The notes under the pieces: model-generated | The model's input: the letters and a program-made list of their open reading frames with translations, nothing else | What the model was told of the DNA's origin: nothing | The model's database searches: none | In this document: positions 1 to 12,830 of the stretch, piece after piece | Position numbering within the stretch: the stretch's first letter is position 1 | Layout of the letters: each line of letters starts with the position of its first letter | Assembly: GCF_963576545.1 (NCBI RefSeq) | Contig: NC_083639.1 | Span: 19,640,118-19,704,117, forward strand | Direction: 5' to 3' | Length of the DNA stretch: 64,000 nucleotides | Source of the DNA: Limanda limanda | Lineage: Eukaryota > Chordata > Actinopteri > Pleuronectiformes > Pleuronectidae | Position numbers and translations under genes: made by a program

Positions 1-3000
1 GTATATTTTTTATTTGAAGGAGTAAATGGAAAGATGAGCTGAGTGCTCAGCGGTGCTGTGGGTGGTGGTACTGTCACTGGCCCCTTTCTCTTTACAGTCA
101 TTTCACCCATTTCTTAATATACAAATACATTGAGTGGTGCAGCTTTAAAGATGCTTAAAATGTCCGTACAAATAAAATAAAAAACAAAAGCTTTAACGCA
201 GCTGCACAAAGCCCTCAAATATAAATTCAGTTACTTCAGCCATTTTTATGTCACTGCCGCATATTTATGCTTGTGTACGAGGCGCTTGATTTATAGAAGC
301 TATTCTCTCCTAAAGCTGTTTTCTATTTTTACAGTTTCCCTTAACATCTTGTTTATTTTATTAGTCTTGTTTATTCAGTGTGCTTTCAAATGAAATCATT
401 CATAAAGCAATGAAAGTAGGGAGTGTGTCCACAAGGTTAACGTCGACTGTGCTGTTGGATATATAACACACTTGCTCATGTTACTCCACCAATTGGAGTG
501 CAGTTTGTTTGCGTACCTCTACATCATTGTGCGGATGCGGTGCTGTCCGAGGAGGCTGTGGAGAACTGTTACATCCGCCTCTGCGTGTCGCCTTGCTCTG
601 ATAATTGCGCCGTGCATCGCAATCACTTTGGCCCCCTACATCCCGTTGGCGAGTGACACGGGTTGTTTTTCAAGCCGCTTCCTGGGACGGAGCACAGGGC
701 TGTAAATAGTCTAATGTTTCTCTCTCCGGGGAGCGCTGAGGCATTGTTGTATTCACTCTTGCAATCTGGGAGCATCACAACACAATTTTTCAAAAAAAAA
801 AGGGAGGATAAAGAGCGCCTGCCTCTCGACGCTTTACAGTACTTTTATCCCGCAACAGGTTATTCACCGGTGATGTGTCTCCTCCCAGGTAAAGCCGCAT
901 TAATTTGTCTTCGCTGCAGTTAAACTGAGAATACGAGGGGAGGGCACGGCTTGTTTCTACTCATTTTATTGAAGTCTGAGATAAATAAGTACCCAAGTGC
1001 CGCTTTCACCATCCCGTCTGCTCCTCTGGATATACCTCGCTCCCACTGCAGCCGTTTAGGGAGGGTGGAAATGTTATTGCTCTGTCAGTATTATTTCACA
1101 TTACCTGAGCTGCAGGTTGTCACCAGTGGTGCAGAGACTCAACCCAATTCTGGTAGAGAGGAGCCAGGCAAGTGTTGTACAGCGCTGTACTCCACAGCTG
1201 CTGGAGTCTGCTGTGCTCAGTCACATTCACTCTTCATAGAGGCTTGTGTGTCAGTCTGCATCGCATCCCTAGTGAAGATATGAGCACATTTATACTTTAG
1301 CCTAGATTCAAAGCTGTTTTCAAAGCCGCAGCAGCCTGCACAAACAAATGATCTCAAAGTCAAGTCTGGACCGGCTTTGAAACATTAACAAACGACCAGC
1401 GACCTCGGCCCATCATCCGTGACTAAACAAACATGAACACAGTCACTCACATTGAATATATTATGTCCTCCTAATCCTCATGTTTTAGTTGTTGAGCTTT
1501 TCAGAAAAGTTTCTATTTGATTCAGAACCTGAGCTCCTGCAGATGTCAGTTTGCTCAGACACGACCTAGCTTGTGTCTAAAATGTGCGTGATTGTCTATC
1601 AAATGTTAATGCATTGTGGAACTTTTTAAATGTAGCAAAGTGTCAGTAATTACAATTAGCTGAGCGGAGGTGAAAAGGTCAAAGGTCATGCCGTAGGCTT
1701 TCACAATAGAATAGATCCTGACTAGGCTTCATATCAGCTGATGTAGGTGGTCAAATATTGCACAATCATTTAAATTTGGGATTTCTACAGAAAAAAAAAC
1801 AACATTGAATTGAAGGTGGATTGAAGAAGTGGAAACAAAAAGGAAATTCCCATTGGATAGACAATACCAACATCAAAGCTGCAAGAAATTGTTCCAAGGA
1901 ACAGTTTAAAAAACAGACATCGGAAACGAAAGACACCAGCGTAGAGCAATTTCCCGATAGCCGACCATGAGCTCCAGCCCTGCAGGCTCTGGGAGGATAA
2001 TTAATGTCAAAACAGTGCAGTGGTACAAACAGACTTTGGCTCTGCTCTCGGCCTGACATGGCTACAACGCACCAGCAGGCTTCAGAGCCCTTCCAGTGAT
2101 TCAGTGGAGGCACATTCCAGCAGACTGCACTGCAAATAGCCACCTCTGACTAGCCCTCTAATGAGGTTGGGGACTGTCAACAGACGTCCTAGGTGCTTCT
2201 TCAGCCAGCCTGCCTGCTCTCCACCCGCTGCCCTGCTCCCTGAGGGCCTGCCACACACTTTACACTGGCTGCACCGATTAATCAAATAAGCCCTTCTGCT
2301 GCTCACGTTTTGCATTTGAAAAAAAAAAGAAGATTGTAGCCCTTGAGAAGTGGTCTTGACAGTTGTAATAATTGGGAACTCTGTCGGGCTTATTAGCAAG
2401 GCTAAAATAAGGTGGCCAATGTGCTCCCGCGCTTTAATTAAATATTTTTCAGCGGCAGTCGTGTTTGTCCACATGCAGATTGTGGACACATGTTGTTATT
2501 CAACCAAGCCTCAGTTTTTTTACAAGGCTGACTGAGTCGTCTTCCAGGGCAGACCGCATCCTGCAGCCTTCTTGTGGCGTGCAGCACTCGGGGACTGCCT
2601 GCTGCAGTTTCATCTAATTCCAGTGTGTTTCTCTCAGGAGGAAAAGAGGAACGAGACCCTTCTGCATGCTAAAGAAACAGATCTGAAAATATATCTCTAT
2701 AACTAACATAAAATATGTCCCTATGTGGTCTATAGTGTGAAGCTGTAATGTGATTCATAGTCAGTACTGTTTTTGTGAAGATGCAGTTCATCTTATCCAC
2801 AATTTCCGTCTTTTAAATAATCTGTGTGGCCAAAGCCCAACAACTCTTTTGGCTGGCCGTCACTCCTGACCACAGATCTTACAAAAAACCCTCCAGCCAA
2901 ACAAGCTGTTCTAATTTGATCCAAAGGTCGAGATTTGCTGACTCTCACATCGCCCGGGCACACAAACAACTTACTTCAAGTTTGTCTTTTCACAGCCAGA

Positions 3001-3905
3001 ATACTGTGCATATCAGGATGCATAAAAAGTTTCATGTTCATTTCTTTATTTTTTAAACACCTGGTGTTTTGTTTTTCCTCAGGGAGGATTCCACAGGGAC
3101 TGTAAAATAATATATTTTTACATCCTGCAGTAGAGCCGCATCTCAAGCTGCACCGACAGAAGATTCAAGGAAAAAGACATCACGGGGCAACCAATCTCCA
3201 GGTGCAATTCAAAAAAGCATAGGAGTAGCTTAATAAATACACATAAAATGTTAGAAATTATAATTATGATCATATTCTAGAACGTTTTCTGTTGCTTTTA
3301 ATGCAATATCTAAATGTATGTGAATATGAACTATTGCTAAACGTTTAATGTTAAAGTACAATATGTCCCTCTAAATTCTAGTGTATCAAGCAGCATACAA
3401 TGACAATATATATATTGAATAAATGGACTTGCAACCACTGACCTGTTTTTCCAGTTAAACTCATGTTTCCATTCTTACTACCTAAAATGAATTCAGTACA
3501 AAATAATATGTAAAAACATGCTCAAATAACGCCAAGCAGCCTTGTGATGCTTGTGGTGATAGGTTAGAGTGGCTATTTATACAGAATACCAGCAAGAGTG
3601 TAAGTATGAGCATTAAGGCGGAAAGTACAGCATCGATAACTCCTCAAGCAAGAGCTGGGCGGTTCACAAACACAGTGCGGGAGCGAGGACAGCACTGTCT
3701 GCTGCTCTGTTCAAACCACTTTGGCAAAGAGGGGTGTGAAGAACAACACAGTCTCTAGGGCTGATACTGGAGCTAGTGTGCTTCTTGATTTTTCAAGAGG
3801 CAACATAGCAATGGAGAAAAAGAGCAACAGATGTGGGAAAGAGCTGCTGAAAAGAGCCAACACTGCAAACAGTGAGATGCAGTTTCTGTTGTACACAGTC
3901 GGAGT
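1..3905. other. Non-coding upstream sequence, no gene seen
   Basis: No convincing exon, RNA gene or mobile element was recognised here. The longest open frames (up to about 135 codons) have no recognisable domain and no splice context. The sequence is moderately AT-rich and mostly unique-looking, with short homopolymer runs. A perfect DR1 motif at 1676-1688 is listed separately. Presumed intergenic, about 21-25 kb upstream of the proposed promoter. Confidence 0.5.
1676..1688 (+). promoter_or_regulatory. DR1 nuclear-receptor motif (AGGTCA A AGGTCA)
   Basis: Two exact AGGTCA half-sites lie in direct orientation with one base (A) between them. This is the DR1 arrangement bound by HNF4, PPAR/RXR, RXR homodimers and COUP-TF (NR2F). 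Occupancy and target gene are unknown; the proposed promoter is about 23 kb downstream. Confidence 0.4.
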
Positions 3906-3920
3906 GGGGGGGGGGGGGGG
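3906..3920. repeat. Poly-G run (15 G)
   Basis: Fifteen consecutive G on the + strand, with a second run of eight G at 4081-4088. Such runs are length-unstable and often mis-sequenced. Confidence 0.9.
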
Positions 3921-4617
3921 CTATACAGTCTGCTTCACTTATCAATTCAGGATGAGTTCTTTTTTTGGTGCTTTCGCTGCGAGAAGAAGAGCCATCTGTG
4001 TCGTGCTTGATAACCTGCATGCTCCGCTCGGCATCAGCCAAAGTGGTCCATGCTTGCACGGTTGCGACAGAGGCCAAATTGGGGGGGGCTGGCGGGCGGA
4101 TGGTGTGTGGTGTGAGATTAGACTGGCGTTGACACATGGCAGGAGGCCGCACTGGTGTGAAGTTGCTGTGGGTGCGAGCAGAGTTCAGAGATCTCCTCCA
4201 TGGGAATAAGCGGCAGCGCTGCGGAGGAGTGGATTTACATACATGTCTGTATCCCCAGCTCGGCTTCAGACAGTGTTTTCTCCTCCAGCACCTCAGGGGA
4301 AGAATGTTAAGTGCAACATTATTTTCTCTCCTCTTAGAAGAATCCAAACAGTCAGCACACAGCACTGTATGCTTTTTATGCTCCGTTCCTCCCTCTGGAC
4401 TGAACTGTGTGCCAGAAGTTTATATATAACAGGATGAATTACTAAGTAATCACTGACCAGCCCTACTTTGCATATGGCTGCACTGGGAAAAATAGACTTC
4501 TTTATGTTATTGCTACCATAAAGTAGGATAATACTGCTGCTGGAGTTCTTTTAATAACGATCTCTGCACATAACTCTTTAAGAAATATGGTGTGTTATAT
4601 ATATTCAGGAGAACATT

Positions 4618-4735
4618 GGAACAACTGTATTTTTACTGGGGCAATTAAGGACAAGAACCTTGCTCAAGGGCGTGAATACGAGTGGCTCTCTGGATTCATC
4701 TCCCTGGTGTTAAATCACCAGGCTATTGACCCTGT
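4618..4735. repeat. Ancient interspersed repeat fragment with a CTTGCTCAAGGGC core
   Basis: The string CCTTGCTCAAGGGC after a GGCAATTAAGGACAAG-like lead resembles a core widely seen in old L2/CORE-type retroelement remnants of fishes. The assignment rests on remembered repeat text only, the edges are uncertain, and no target duplication was found. Confidence 0.35.
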
Positions 4736-5126
4736 GTAATGCCTCCTGCTGACACAGTGGGAAAAAAGGGACTTTAATTATATATTCAAGTGAAAATTGT
4801 GCAGGAAAATAATGGGATACCCCAGTGGCAAGGGGAGCTCAAAGTCGAGAGGAGCTTAAAAGGAATATTGAATTAAAAACATCACAATTTTTGATGATGA
4901 GAGTCCCCTCTATACCCTCCGTGGGCAGGTGTTAATAAATGATAATAGTTCATCACTGTCAGGCATTTGGCAGCAAAGTGATACCTCTTAGATCAGAATG
5001 TTACAATGAACCGTACAAACATCCATTTTTACACTACCAGGCCAGATGAAATTTAATTGACTGCTGATGATGCTCTATTTGCAAGACTGGAGTTGTCATT
5101 TCGTATATATGTAGTAACAGATAAAC

Positions 5127-5224
5127 CCAGAAGAGGGCGACTGAGACAACAACAAAAACTAAAAGGAAAATGCCAGGATGATTTGATTTGAAATGTAATT
5201 CTTCATATTTCCAACAGGGGGCAG
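5127..5224 (+). promoter_or_regulatory. Pair of CTCF-like motifs, same orientation
   Basis: CCAGAAGAGGGCGA at 5127-5140 and CCAACAGGGGGCAG at 5211-5224 each match 12-13 of 14 positions of the CTCF core (CCASYAGRKGGCRS), both on the + strand, about 84 bp apart. This is consistent with a boundary or insulator upstream of the gene. It is motif evidence only. Confidence 0.4.
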
Positions 5225-5452
5225 CCGAGCACAACTTTTACAAGCAAAGTTATGGTTAAAAAGAAGAGCCTGCGCTCTGAAGTCTTTGATTTCGGTGGAT
5301 CTGAGTCTATGAATCAATTTGTGAAAGTCACTGACCACAGAAGAGGCATCTGAAGTTATCTTCCTCCCACAACCCCCCCTCAACACTCACATTATCTTTT
5401 AAGGATTAAGATTATGTTTGACAAAGTCGTGAGTTACACATTAATCCCGGAG

Positions 5453-5476
5453 CACATCACTGATCTCAGTGATGTG
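5453..5476. repeat. Short palindrome with 11-bp perfect arms
   Basis: CACATCACTGA is followed by two centre bases (TC) and then its exact reverse complement TCAGTGATGTG. There is no clear match to a known factor site. Confidence 0.85.
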
Positions 5477-8300
5477 AGGTCACACCGTGACACAAATGAT
5501 TAGCCCAGGGCAAATGTAGATCTACTCATCAAAGCCCGACACTTGTTAGGGCAGGCAGGACACGGGCACCACAGAGTGCATAGTATTCATTTCATTTAAA
5601 AAAAGAAGTGAAGACAAAGTGGTGTGAGGACCTTGTTTTAACTATATTATTAACATATTAAATGTTTTATGAAATGCTTCATTATGTTGTGCAGTGTCAT
5701 TTTTATTAGTAGATATATATTTTCAAACTGTAAGACGGATGTTTGTATACTTAATATTAAAGTATTTGAAGTACTGCATAGTATACATAAGATGTAATGT
5801 TATAGAAACATAACATAATAATCATAATGTCTCATAAATGCTCCTCTTGTGAGTGTCTAGCAGCGATCATAGTCCATAGATTATAAACCCCTGAACATTC
5901 CAGGGCTTTTCATCCACACAGACCACAGCTCTCCCATGTAAGTGTTTACAGACCGGCCCTGTAAGGACCAATGTGTGGACAACGTTGACATGAGAACCTC
6001 TGTGAATATATTCCCATCACTGAAGCTGCATGTGAAGCACTTGACATTGTTAAACCATTGTTTAATATTGCATTGTAAATATTGAACTTGTGTTTTACGT
6101 TCTGTTGTCCTTTGGTGTCACCTCTGACTTATATTTTAAAGGAAGAAGGAAGGTTAGCCGAGAACAGCAATCAGACACAAAGGGCTGACACATCTTTCGT
6201 GTGACAGAAAATGTTCCCTGGTGTGACATGTGCACAGTGCAGCAGATTTCACAACGTTTTTTTCTTGAGAAATTGTGATTTACTATAAAGCATTTGCTGC
6301 ATTTGTGTCACCTACCACTGAGGTCACATTAGCACTAAACATTGTGTGAATATCCACGTATGCTGCTCCACAAATAAAAAGAGACGTAATGAAACCAACC
6401 CTTCACCTGTTATAATGTTAAGAGCCAGTCTAAACTCCAGACAGTACATACAGACAGAAACCTATGAACACAACAAGGTCAATACATTTGAAAATAATAG
6501 ATAAACAAATAAAAACACAGCACACACATAAGCACTTGATTTCTGCTAATTATTTCCTCTTGTGCAGTAAAACAGGATAATAACCTACTGACACTGACAA
6601 CTCTTTAAAACTACTTGCAATATTACATACTGCTTTAAATATGAAAATATATATTTTATTTCGATGCATTTAGGGGTCCCTGGTGTTAGGAGTGTCAGGG
6701 GATCTGTACCTCCAAGATTTCTCACACTGCTTTTGTCACATTTTGAGTTGAAAGATGTTCCACAAAAACACACAACTATGTGAAAAAAGGCATGACGACT
6801 ACAAACAGTGGCCCCTTCACTTAAAAGTGAAACTGAGCCACTTCCTCACTGGTTAGCCAACCAAGTGTAGCTCCACTTTAGGGAGCTGTGATGTCATCAA
6901 TCTTTAAATTCAGTCTATGGTAGTTAATTGTTTCCTAATGTCTTCAGAAAAGTTTTTTACGATGGAAGTTAATTGTTTTGTTTGGACGGCAAGTTTTCTT
7001 CCGAATTTAATGATATGGCTGAGGAAAGTATTGATTGACAACAGCCGCACCATTTCCTTTAGTGCAATATGTTAACCACCTGCTAGCTTGCTCAATCATT
7101 AGCCTCATTTGTGGCTTCTAGACACTAACAGTAGAGCGTCTAGTTGCTGTTGCCAACTTAACCACTTGAATGCCAATCATGCCATGCACACACATTCCTG
7201 TCACTACCACAGACTCACAAGTTCCCATAGAAAGCAGAGGAACAAATCAAAATAAAAAGTTGAATTGTAAAGAATTCTTACATCTCACAACTCGATTTCT
7301 TTATTTCCACTGATATCATCAATGTATTTGTTTTATACTGAAAACATACGCATACAGATAATGTCTGAAAAGGAAATGTGTTTATAGAATTAGGTTACAT
7401 CAACATGCTCTCAATTAATTATCCAATAATGACATGGTTTCACTGTCATTTTAATTGTATTAGAAAAATAGCCACGCATGTTGCCATACTTGTATTCTTC
7501 AAACTGTAAACTGCTAATTTTTCCAATAAATATTCATCATGTGTACTGAGGTGGGAAATAAGAAGACACAGCCATAGTTAGGGCTGCTGTTCTATATAGA
7601 GCAGGGGTGAAGGGGTTTTCGTGGTGAGGGGGGGGGACTTCATCACAGCTTCATGTGAACACAAAGAGGCGAGACAGAAACTCCATTACTGGGAAATGGA
7701 AGTCTCCTGTCGTGTGACAGTGGCTGTGTGTGTGGGGGCTGTGACTCCGAGATGATACCATCAAAGTCCTCCTTTATTTGGCTTGATGAGGAAGAGTTGC
7801 CGCATCCCCAGAGCTGCTGGAGGGCACGCTGATGTCATCTGCCTGTCAGACACCATGACAAGAGGCCTCACTGCTCCAGGGAGCCTTTCCCTAAATGAAT
7901 GAATGAGCGAATGAATGGAATCTGCTGGTGGAATCATCAGGTCCTACAATGAACCTGGTCAAGACTCTGATAATGGAAAGAGAATGCATTAGCATTCTCC
8001 CAGATAATTAGGAGCTGATACGTGCTATGATATATCCGGTGCTGTGGATATGCTCTGCTCTGCCTTTGGTGAATCCATTTCGCTTTTCATTACCGCTCCT
8101 GTGAAGCTGTTTGGAATTCACACGACGCAATATCGGGAGCCGCTCTCTCTCCGGTGCGTCGGGGGGGTGGTTCAGTGGCGCTGCCGCTCACTCTTTACGC
8201 TCCACCCTTGATCCTCAGAGACACAATAGAGCCGAGACAGAAGAGCGAGCAACTTCTTCAGAGTATTTTTGGAGGCTCATGCAAATCCCAAAGGACTCAG
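5477..8300. other. Non-coding sequence, no gene seen
   Basis: AT-rich sequence without a supportable exon. The part around 6830-7140 has phrases reminiscent of worn fish repeats, but I could not define edges or terminal repeats. A G-run lies near 7629-7637. Confidence 0.45.
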
Positions 8301-8357
8301 TGTGTGTGTGTGTGTGGGTGGGTGTGGTTGTGTGTGGGTGTGCATGTGGGTGTGTGC
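8301..8357. repeat. Imperfect TG microsatellite
   Basis: TG repeats interrupted by GGG and TT steps. They produce low-complexity Cys/Val/Gly open frames in all + frames, which are not genes. The flank at about 8120-8290 is locally richer in CpG and holds an exact octamer ATGCAAAT at 8279-8286, but no promoter or exon can be supported. Confidence 0.9.
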
Positions 8358-11300
8358 TTCTTTTGAGGACTTTGTTGCACAGACAGATTTATCGGCAGGG
8401 ACCTTTTGTGACCGTCCCGAGCCTTCAGCACCTTTTGGCTCCAGCACAGGCAGCGGAGACAAACACATGTGGTCCATCCTGATTATACCTCATTGGAGAT
8501 CTACAATAGCGGCATTAGAGCGTTAAAATGGAGCCCCGAGTCGCCAGCCTTCACCCCCGGTGACAGGTCACAGATGCACGGATTGTTAACTGGCCGCTGC
8601 TCGTTAAAGAAAACCCCGGCATGAGACAGACACGAATCCTAGTAGGAGACATTCTCCCTGATAAAAAATATAAATCCCAATCTCAACTACTCACCGCTGC
8701 CAGACAACAATTTAATGAGATGCAGCCAGATTGCTAATTGACTTCCTGAATTCCACGTAGCCTATATCTCCATGGCAACTAAACCAGCCATTTCTTTTCG
8801 CAGTCAAAGGAAAAGGAGAAAAGTTTTTTTTTTAAAGCCTCCATTCACTCTGCTCTCTTTTCTTCTCTGAATAATACATTGATGATTTCATTTCAACTCT
8901 TTACTCATTTCCTACTATTGACTGTTAATGTTATTAGTGGCATAATGGGCTTTAATCAGAGCAACACACAATTACACAGATTACATCTGTTGGGATCATG
9001 CGTATTAATGACTGAGATGTACAGGGCAGGGCTGTGAAAGGAGGACACGGTGAGGTAAGGCCATTAAAAGAGAGATTTCAGTGGAGGGAGAGGCGGAGGA
9101 GCAGGGCTTCTCTGGGTGTCTGGCTCCCCGCTGACACCAACATGGCCCTCTCTGTTCTCTGTCAAAGTGACAGGACCCGTCCTGAATTGCTGCTGCTGGC
9201 CTCCTGGCGACGCCTCTGTAGATCCCTCTCCCTCTCTGACCCCCGAGTATCTCAGATCATGTGTCCGCATCAGACTGGTAACAAGATCCAGGATGTCTCG
9301 CCCTGTTGAGAGGGATGTGGGAAATGAACATCGCAGGAACACGCTGTGAATTGCAGAAGAACAAGCTGCAGATACACCAGCTCCTCCAAACTAACTTCAT
9401 TACGTTTTTTTAATTAGGTGAACTGACATCTAATTTCCTCTGCTCGTGTTAGAGGTTGACGTCAGTGTTATCTCGTCTTTTAGAAAAATACATGTTATGA
9501 TATACATGTTCACTGGATAGTTTCTCAGTCTTTTTTCTATCAATTTAGGGTCAAAAGATAAGCAGCTGGGGTTGTGGGAGATTTCAAAGACTGGTGGTTT
9601 TTAGGTATTTAGTGTTGCTCTCTGGTAGGTTGGACCAATGATGTAAAAGAAAAAGAAAGAATAACTCAAATGAGTGGCAGGGGTCAAGATAACCAAATTT
9701 TAATCCCTTTTAGGCCCTTTTCCACTGGTCAAAATACCAACCACAGTGATGGAAACTCTTATTTTGTCTAAACAGTGACGCCGCCCATTTTCCTGGTGCG
9801 ATGTTATAACGCACATTGAATATCCAGGTGTTAGGTTGTAAACAGCAATGAACATTTGGAGACCTTTTGTTTTTATATCATGGAACAACGTGCAACACTG
9901 ATTATTTTTTATCTCTGCAGGGCAAGATGCAACAGTGGCAAGAAGGAGCTGCTCAGCTTCTGGGGCTTTTATGACGTGAAACCTGATTCGCCACAGACAA
10001 TAAACTAAAAAGGAAAAGTCAGTAGGAAAAGAGTCAACAACGTTTTGAGCATGTTTATCATATTAAAAACCTTTTGGTGTAAAAGTGTTGCTTTTTTATT
10101 GTGAAACTTCAAAAACACATATATTTCCCATTGTGCTATCAATAGAAGCTTAGTTTCTTTGAACAACCTGTTTGTGACACAGGTAGTGACATCACCAGAG
10201 TTATTTTCATATACCTGACAAAGCTCTCTCTGAATCACAGATTTTTTTTCTGTGTTGAATAGACTTTGTTTAATTTTTTAACTAATGAAGGTACTAATAC
10301 AGTTTATAATGTGAAAGATGGAAGCATGATCACAGGCTTATTAGCACACACCGTAACTCGTGATGTGACAATTACACACTGCGAAACCCTCCAACCGCTG
10401 GTGTCAATGTTCAGAAACTGATCTAATTCCAACTAATTGCTCAAATAATTTTGCCGCTGGCTGATAATGTCACAGTCTTTTCACACTTTGAAATGTCACG
10501 ACAGCTCCGTCAGCACAATGTGCAATATCTCATGCAAACGTGTGAACCTCACGCAGACAGCAGCATTTATGGCAACAGGTTTGGGGATTGGGTTTGTTTT
10601 GTAATTATCTTTGCAGACAACGGGAGATTGTATTAATTTACACTCTAACTAATTCTCCCGATATTAAACAGAAAGTGTGAAGACGCTGAGGCAAATGTGA
10701 AGAATTATTTCTATTGATTTCCATTGTTTCTTTTTAATTAGCCCGAGGGCGTGAGCTTTGATTAGATGGGACTCTGGATCTGAAGTTATTGATCAGGTGG
10801 TTCACTCCTTTTAAAGCCACTCAGCTGGTTATTACCAATCCCTCCCGCTCCCCTGTGGCCAGTGTTTGCCCCACAACCAAACGTGTCATCGGCCCCTTCG
10901 AATGGCTCCTGAGGACATTTAATTGAAACAGACAAAATAAGAACCCTGTTGTCCCCTGGGCTGGATTCTATTACCTTCTTATGCGCCTCCCCTGAGAGTG
11001 GTGTGCGGCCGCAAAACAAGTGTAACACCAGCGCATCATCCACACCTTCACTTCTCCTCCCGCACTAATGGTATACAGACTGCAGGGCCGGTCAGAGCAG
11101 CGGACATGTTTTCTTGTTCTAATAAAGCCGCTGTATGACATCCCCCATACTGATGATGTTGTTTATCCACAGAACCCATTCACACAGTAATGAATTAGTA
11201 TACAATCGGCGATGTGTGTAAATGTGAGCTCCCTCTCGTGTTCCTGGGGATCTGATATGGCCGTGCCCGTCGGACCTATCTGCCCGAGTGCAAGCGGAAA

Positions 11301-12069
11301 GGCAATTATTTGCATGATTACACAGTCATTGTGTTGCATCCAACCACAGACAAACATAATTATCTAATGGTAAATTCCTCCACAGAGGAAGAGTAATGAC
11401 TCAGGCCTGTGTGCTTCATGTCTTTCATCGCAACGCCCGGTCAACTGCATTTTTCAAGTCTTGCATCTGACGATAAGGCTCGTCCACATGATGAACTATG
11501 ACTGGACGCTGTGCTCTTTCCTTGGTGTGTAATTGGTGTTGATGTTCATTGCACAGTTGTAACGTGAACGGCTTCCTCTGTGCTGAAGACTCTTTGATTT
11601 TCAACAATAAAGGATGGTATAATGAATATCAGATCAAGAGTATGGATCGTGCACTCCAGCTGAATCGATTGTCTCTGCCCATTGTTCTCAAAATGCTATA
11701 AACTGCAACAGACGGCCACTCTCGCGCAAGCTCATAATCAAGTGAAGTGAGGTGAAACTTATTCCCCTGGATCCTCTTTTGTAAAATGACTGACGGCGGA
11801 AGAGGAAGTCACTCTAAGCGGCACAAGGGATGACACAGCACTGAGAACATTGCGAGACAGCGTCGACAGTAAAAGGAAAAAATCCAAAAAAACACCAAGA
11901 ACACTAAGGACTAAAGGCCAAGAAACTGAAAAAATAGGCAAACCAATTTAAACTTACAAGGAGTGAAACAGAACAAAGCAATATTAAGTTAAGTAACTAA
12001 GGAAAATATAAAAATGTACAAGAGATAACGAACCAGAGCCCAAACAGCAGCTTGTGTGTTGGCTGGACA
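8358..12069. other. Non-coding sequence, possibly containing conserved elements
   Basis: No exon supported. The stretch at about 10320-11060 is free of recognisable repeats and dense in TAATTA/TAATTG homeodomain-type cores. That look is typical of vertebrate conserved non-coding elements, but conservation cannot be judged from one sequence. Confidence 0.35.
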
Positions 12070-12653
12070 CAGGCCACCAGAGGTGTAAAAAGTACTGAAA
12101 TATTGTACTCAAGTAAAAGTACCTTTACTTTGATGAAATTTTACTTAAGTACAAGAAAAAGTACCCATCGACATATCTACTCAAGTAAAAGTAAAAAGTA
12201 GTTCATTTAAAATTTACTTTAAGTAAAAGTTACTTAGTTACTTCCAACAACTTGATGGGGGCCGCTCCTATACAGTGCAAAAAAGGACAAGGGGCATAAA
12301 TCCAATCCAATAACAGTTATTTTTAATTAAAGGAGAATCTTTACAAATATAAGTGCAATGACATTAAACATGTCAAACATTTAACATGTCAACACAACAT
12401 TTAAGAACTTTTGGGAGGACATGTCAAGACATGAACCACATGACCTTGCCTTGAACTATGTTTTTTTTTTATTCAGTAACGGATGTAATTTCCAATGTAG
12501 CAAAGTACAATACTTCAGTCAAAATCTACTTAAGTAAAAGTAAAATTACCCATTTCAAAAACTACTCAAAAAATTACAAAGTACACAAAAAAACTACTCA
12601 ATTTCAGTAACTTGAGTAAATGTAATTCGTTACTTTACACCTCTGCAGGCCAC
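12070..12653. mobile_element. Non-autonomous hAT-type DNA transposon with 8-bp target duplication
   Basis: The element spans 12078-12645 (568 bp). Its ends are inverted repeats starting CAGAGGTGTAAA: the left end reads CAGAGGTGTAAAAAGTACTG and the right end reads TTACTTTACACCTCTG. It is flanked by a perfect 8-bp duplication CAGGCCAC at 12070-12077 and 12646-12653. An 8-bp duplication and CAG-starting ends are diagnostic of the hAT superfamily. The sub-terminal regions are packed with AAGTAAAAGTA and TACTCAAGTA motifs in both orientations, as in many fish hAT MITEs. No transposase frame is present, so it would depend on a transposase in trans. The perfect duplication suggests a fairly recent insertion. 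Confidence 0.93.
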
Positions 12654-12830
12654 ACACTTGACTGCAGCCTATTAAAGGCACAAAACATTCCCCTATACTT
12701 TCTTTGATTTCAAGAATTTAGAGGCTAAAGTAATTCCATATATATATTAACCACTTAGCCCAGGCACAGCCCCTCTGCCAGCAGGAGGATGTGAGCCATC
12801 AGCAGCTCAAATGCACTGCAGCAGGAGATG

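Noticed and set aside
539..560. RE1/REST-like GGTGCTGTCCGAGGAGGCTG
   Set aside because: Only the left half-site (GGTGCTGTCC) is convincing; the right half does not match GGTGCTGAA.
3721..4429. Overlapping open frames up to 190 codons on both strands
   Set aside because: Mutually overlapping, dominated by G-run low complexity, and no recognisable domain.
8423..8445. RE1-like TTCAGCACC half-site
   Set aside because: The second half (GGACAG) is missing.
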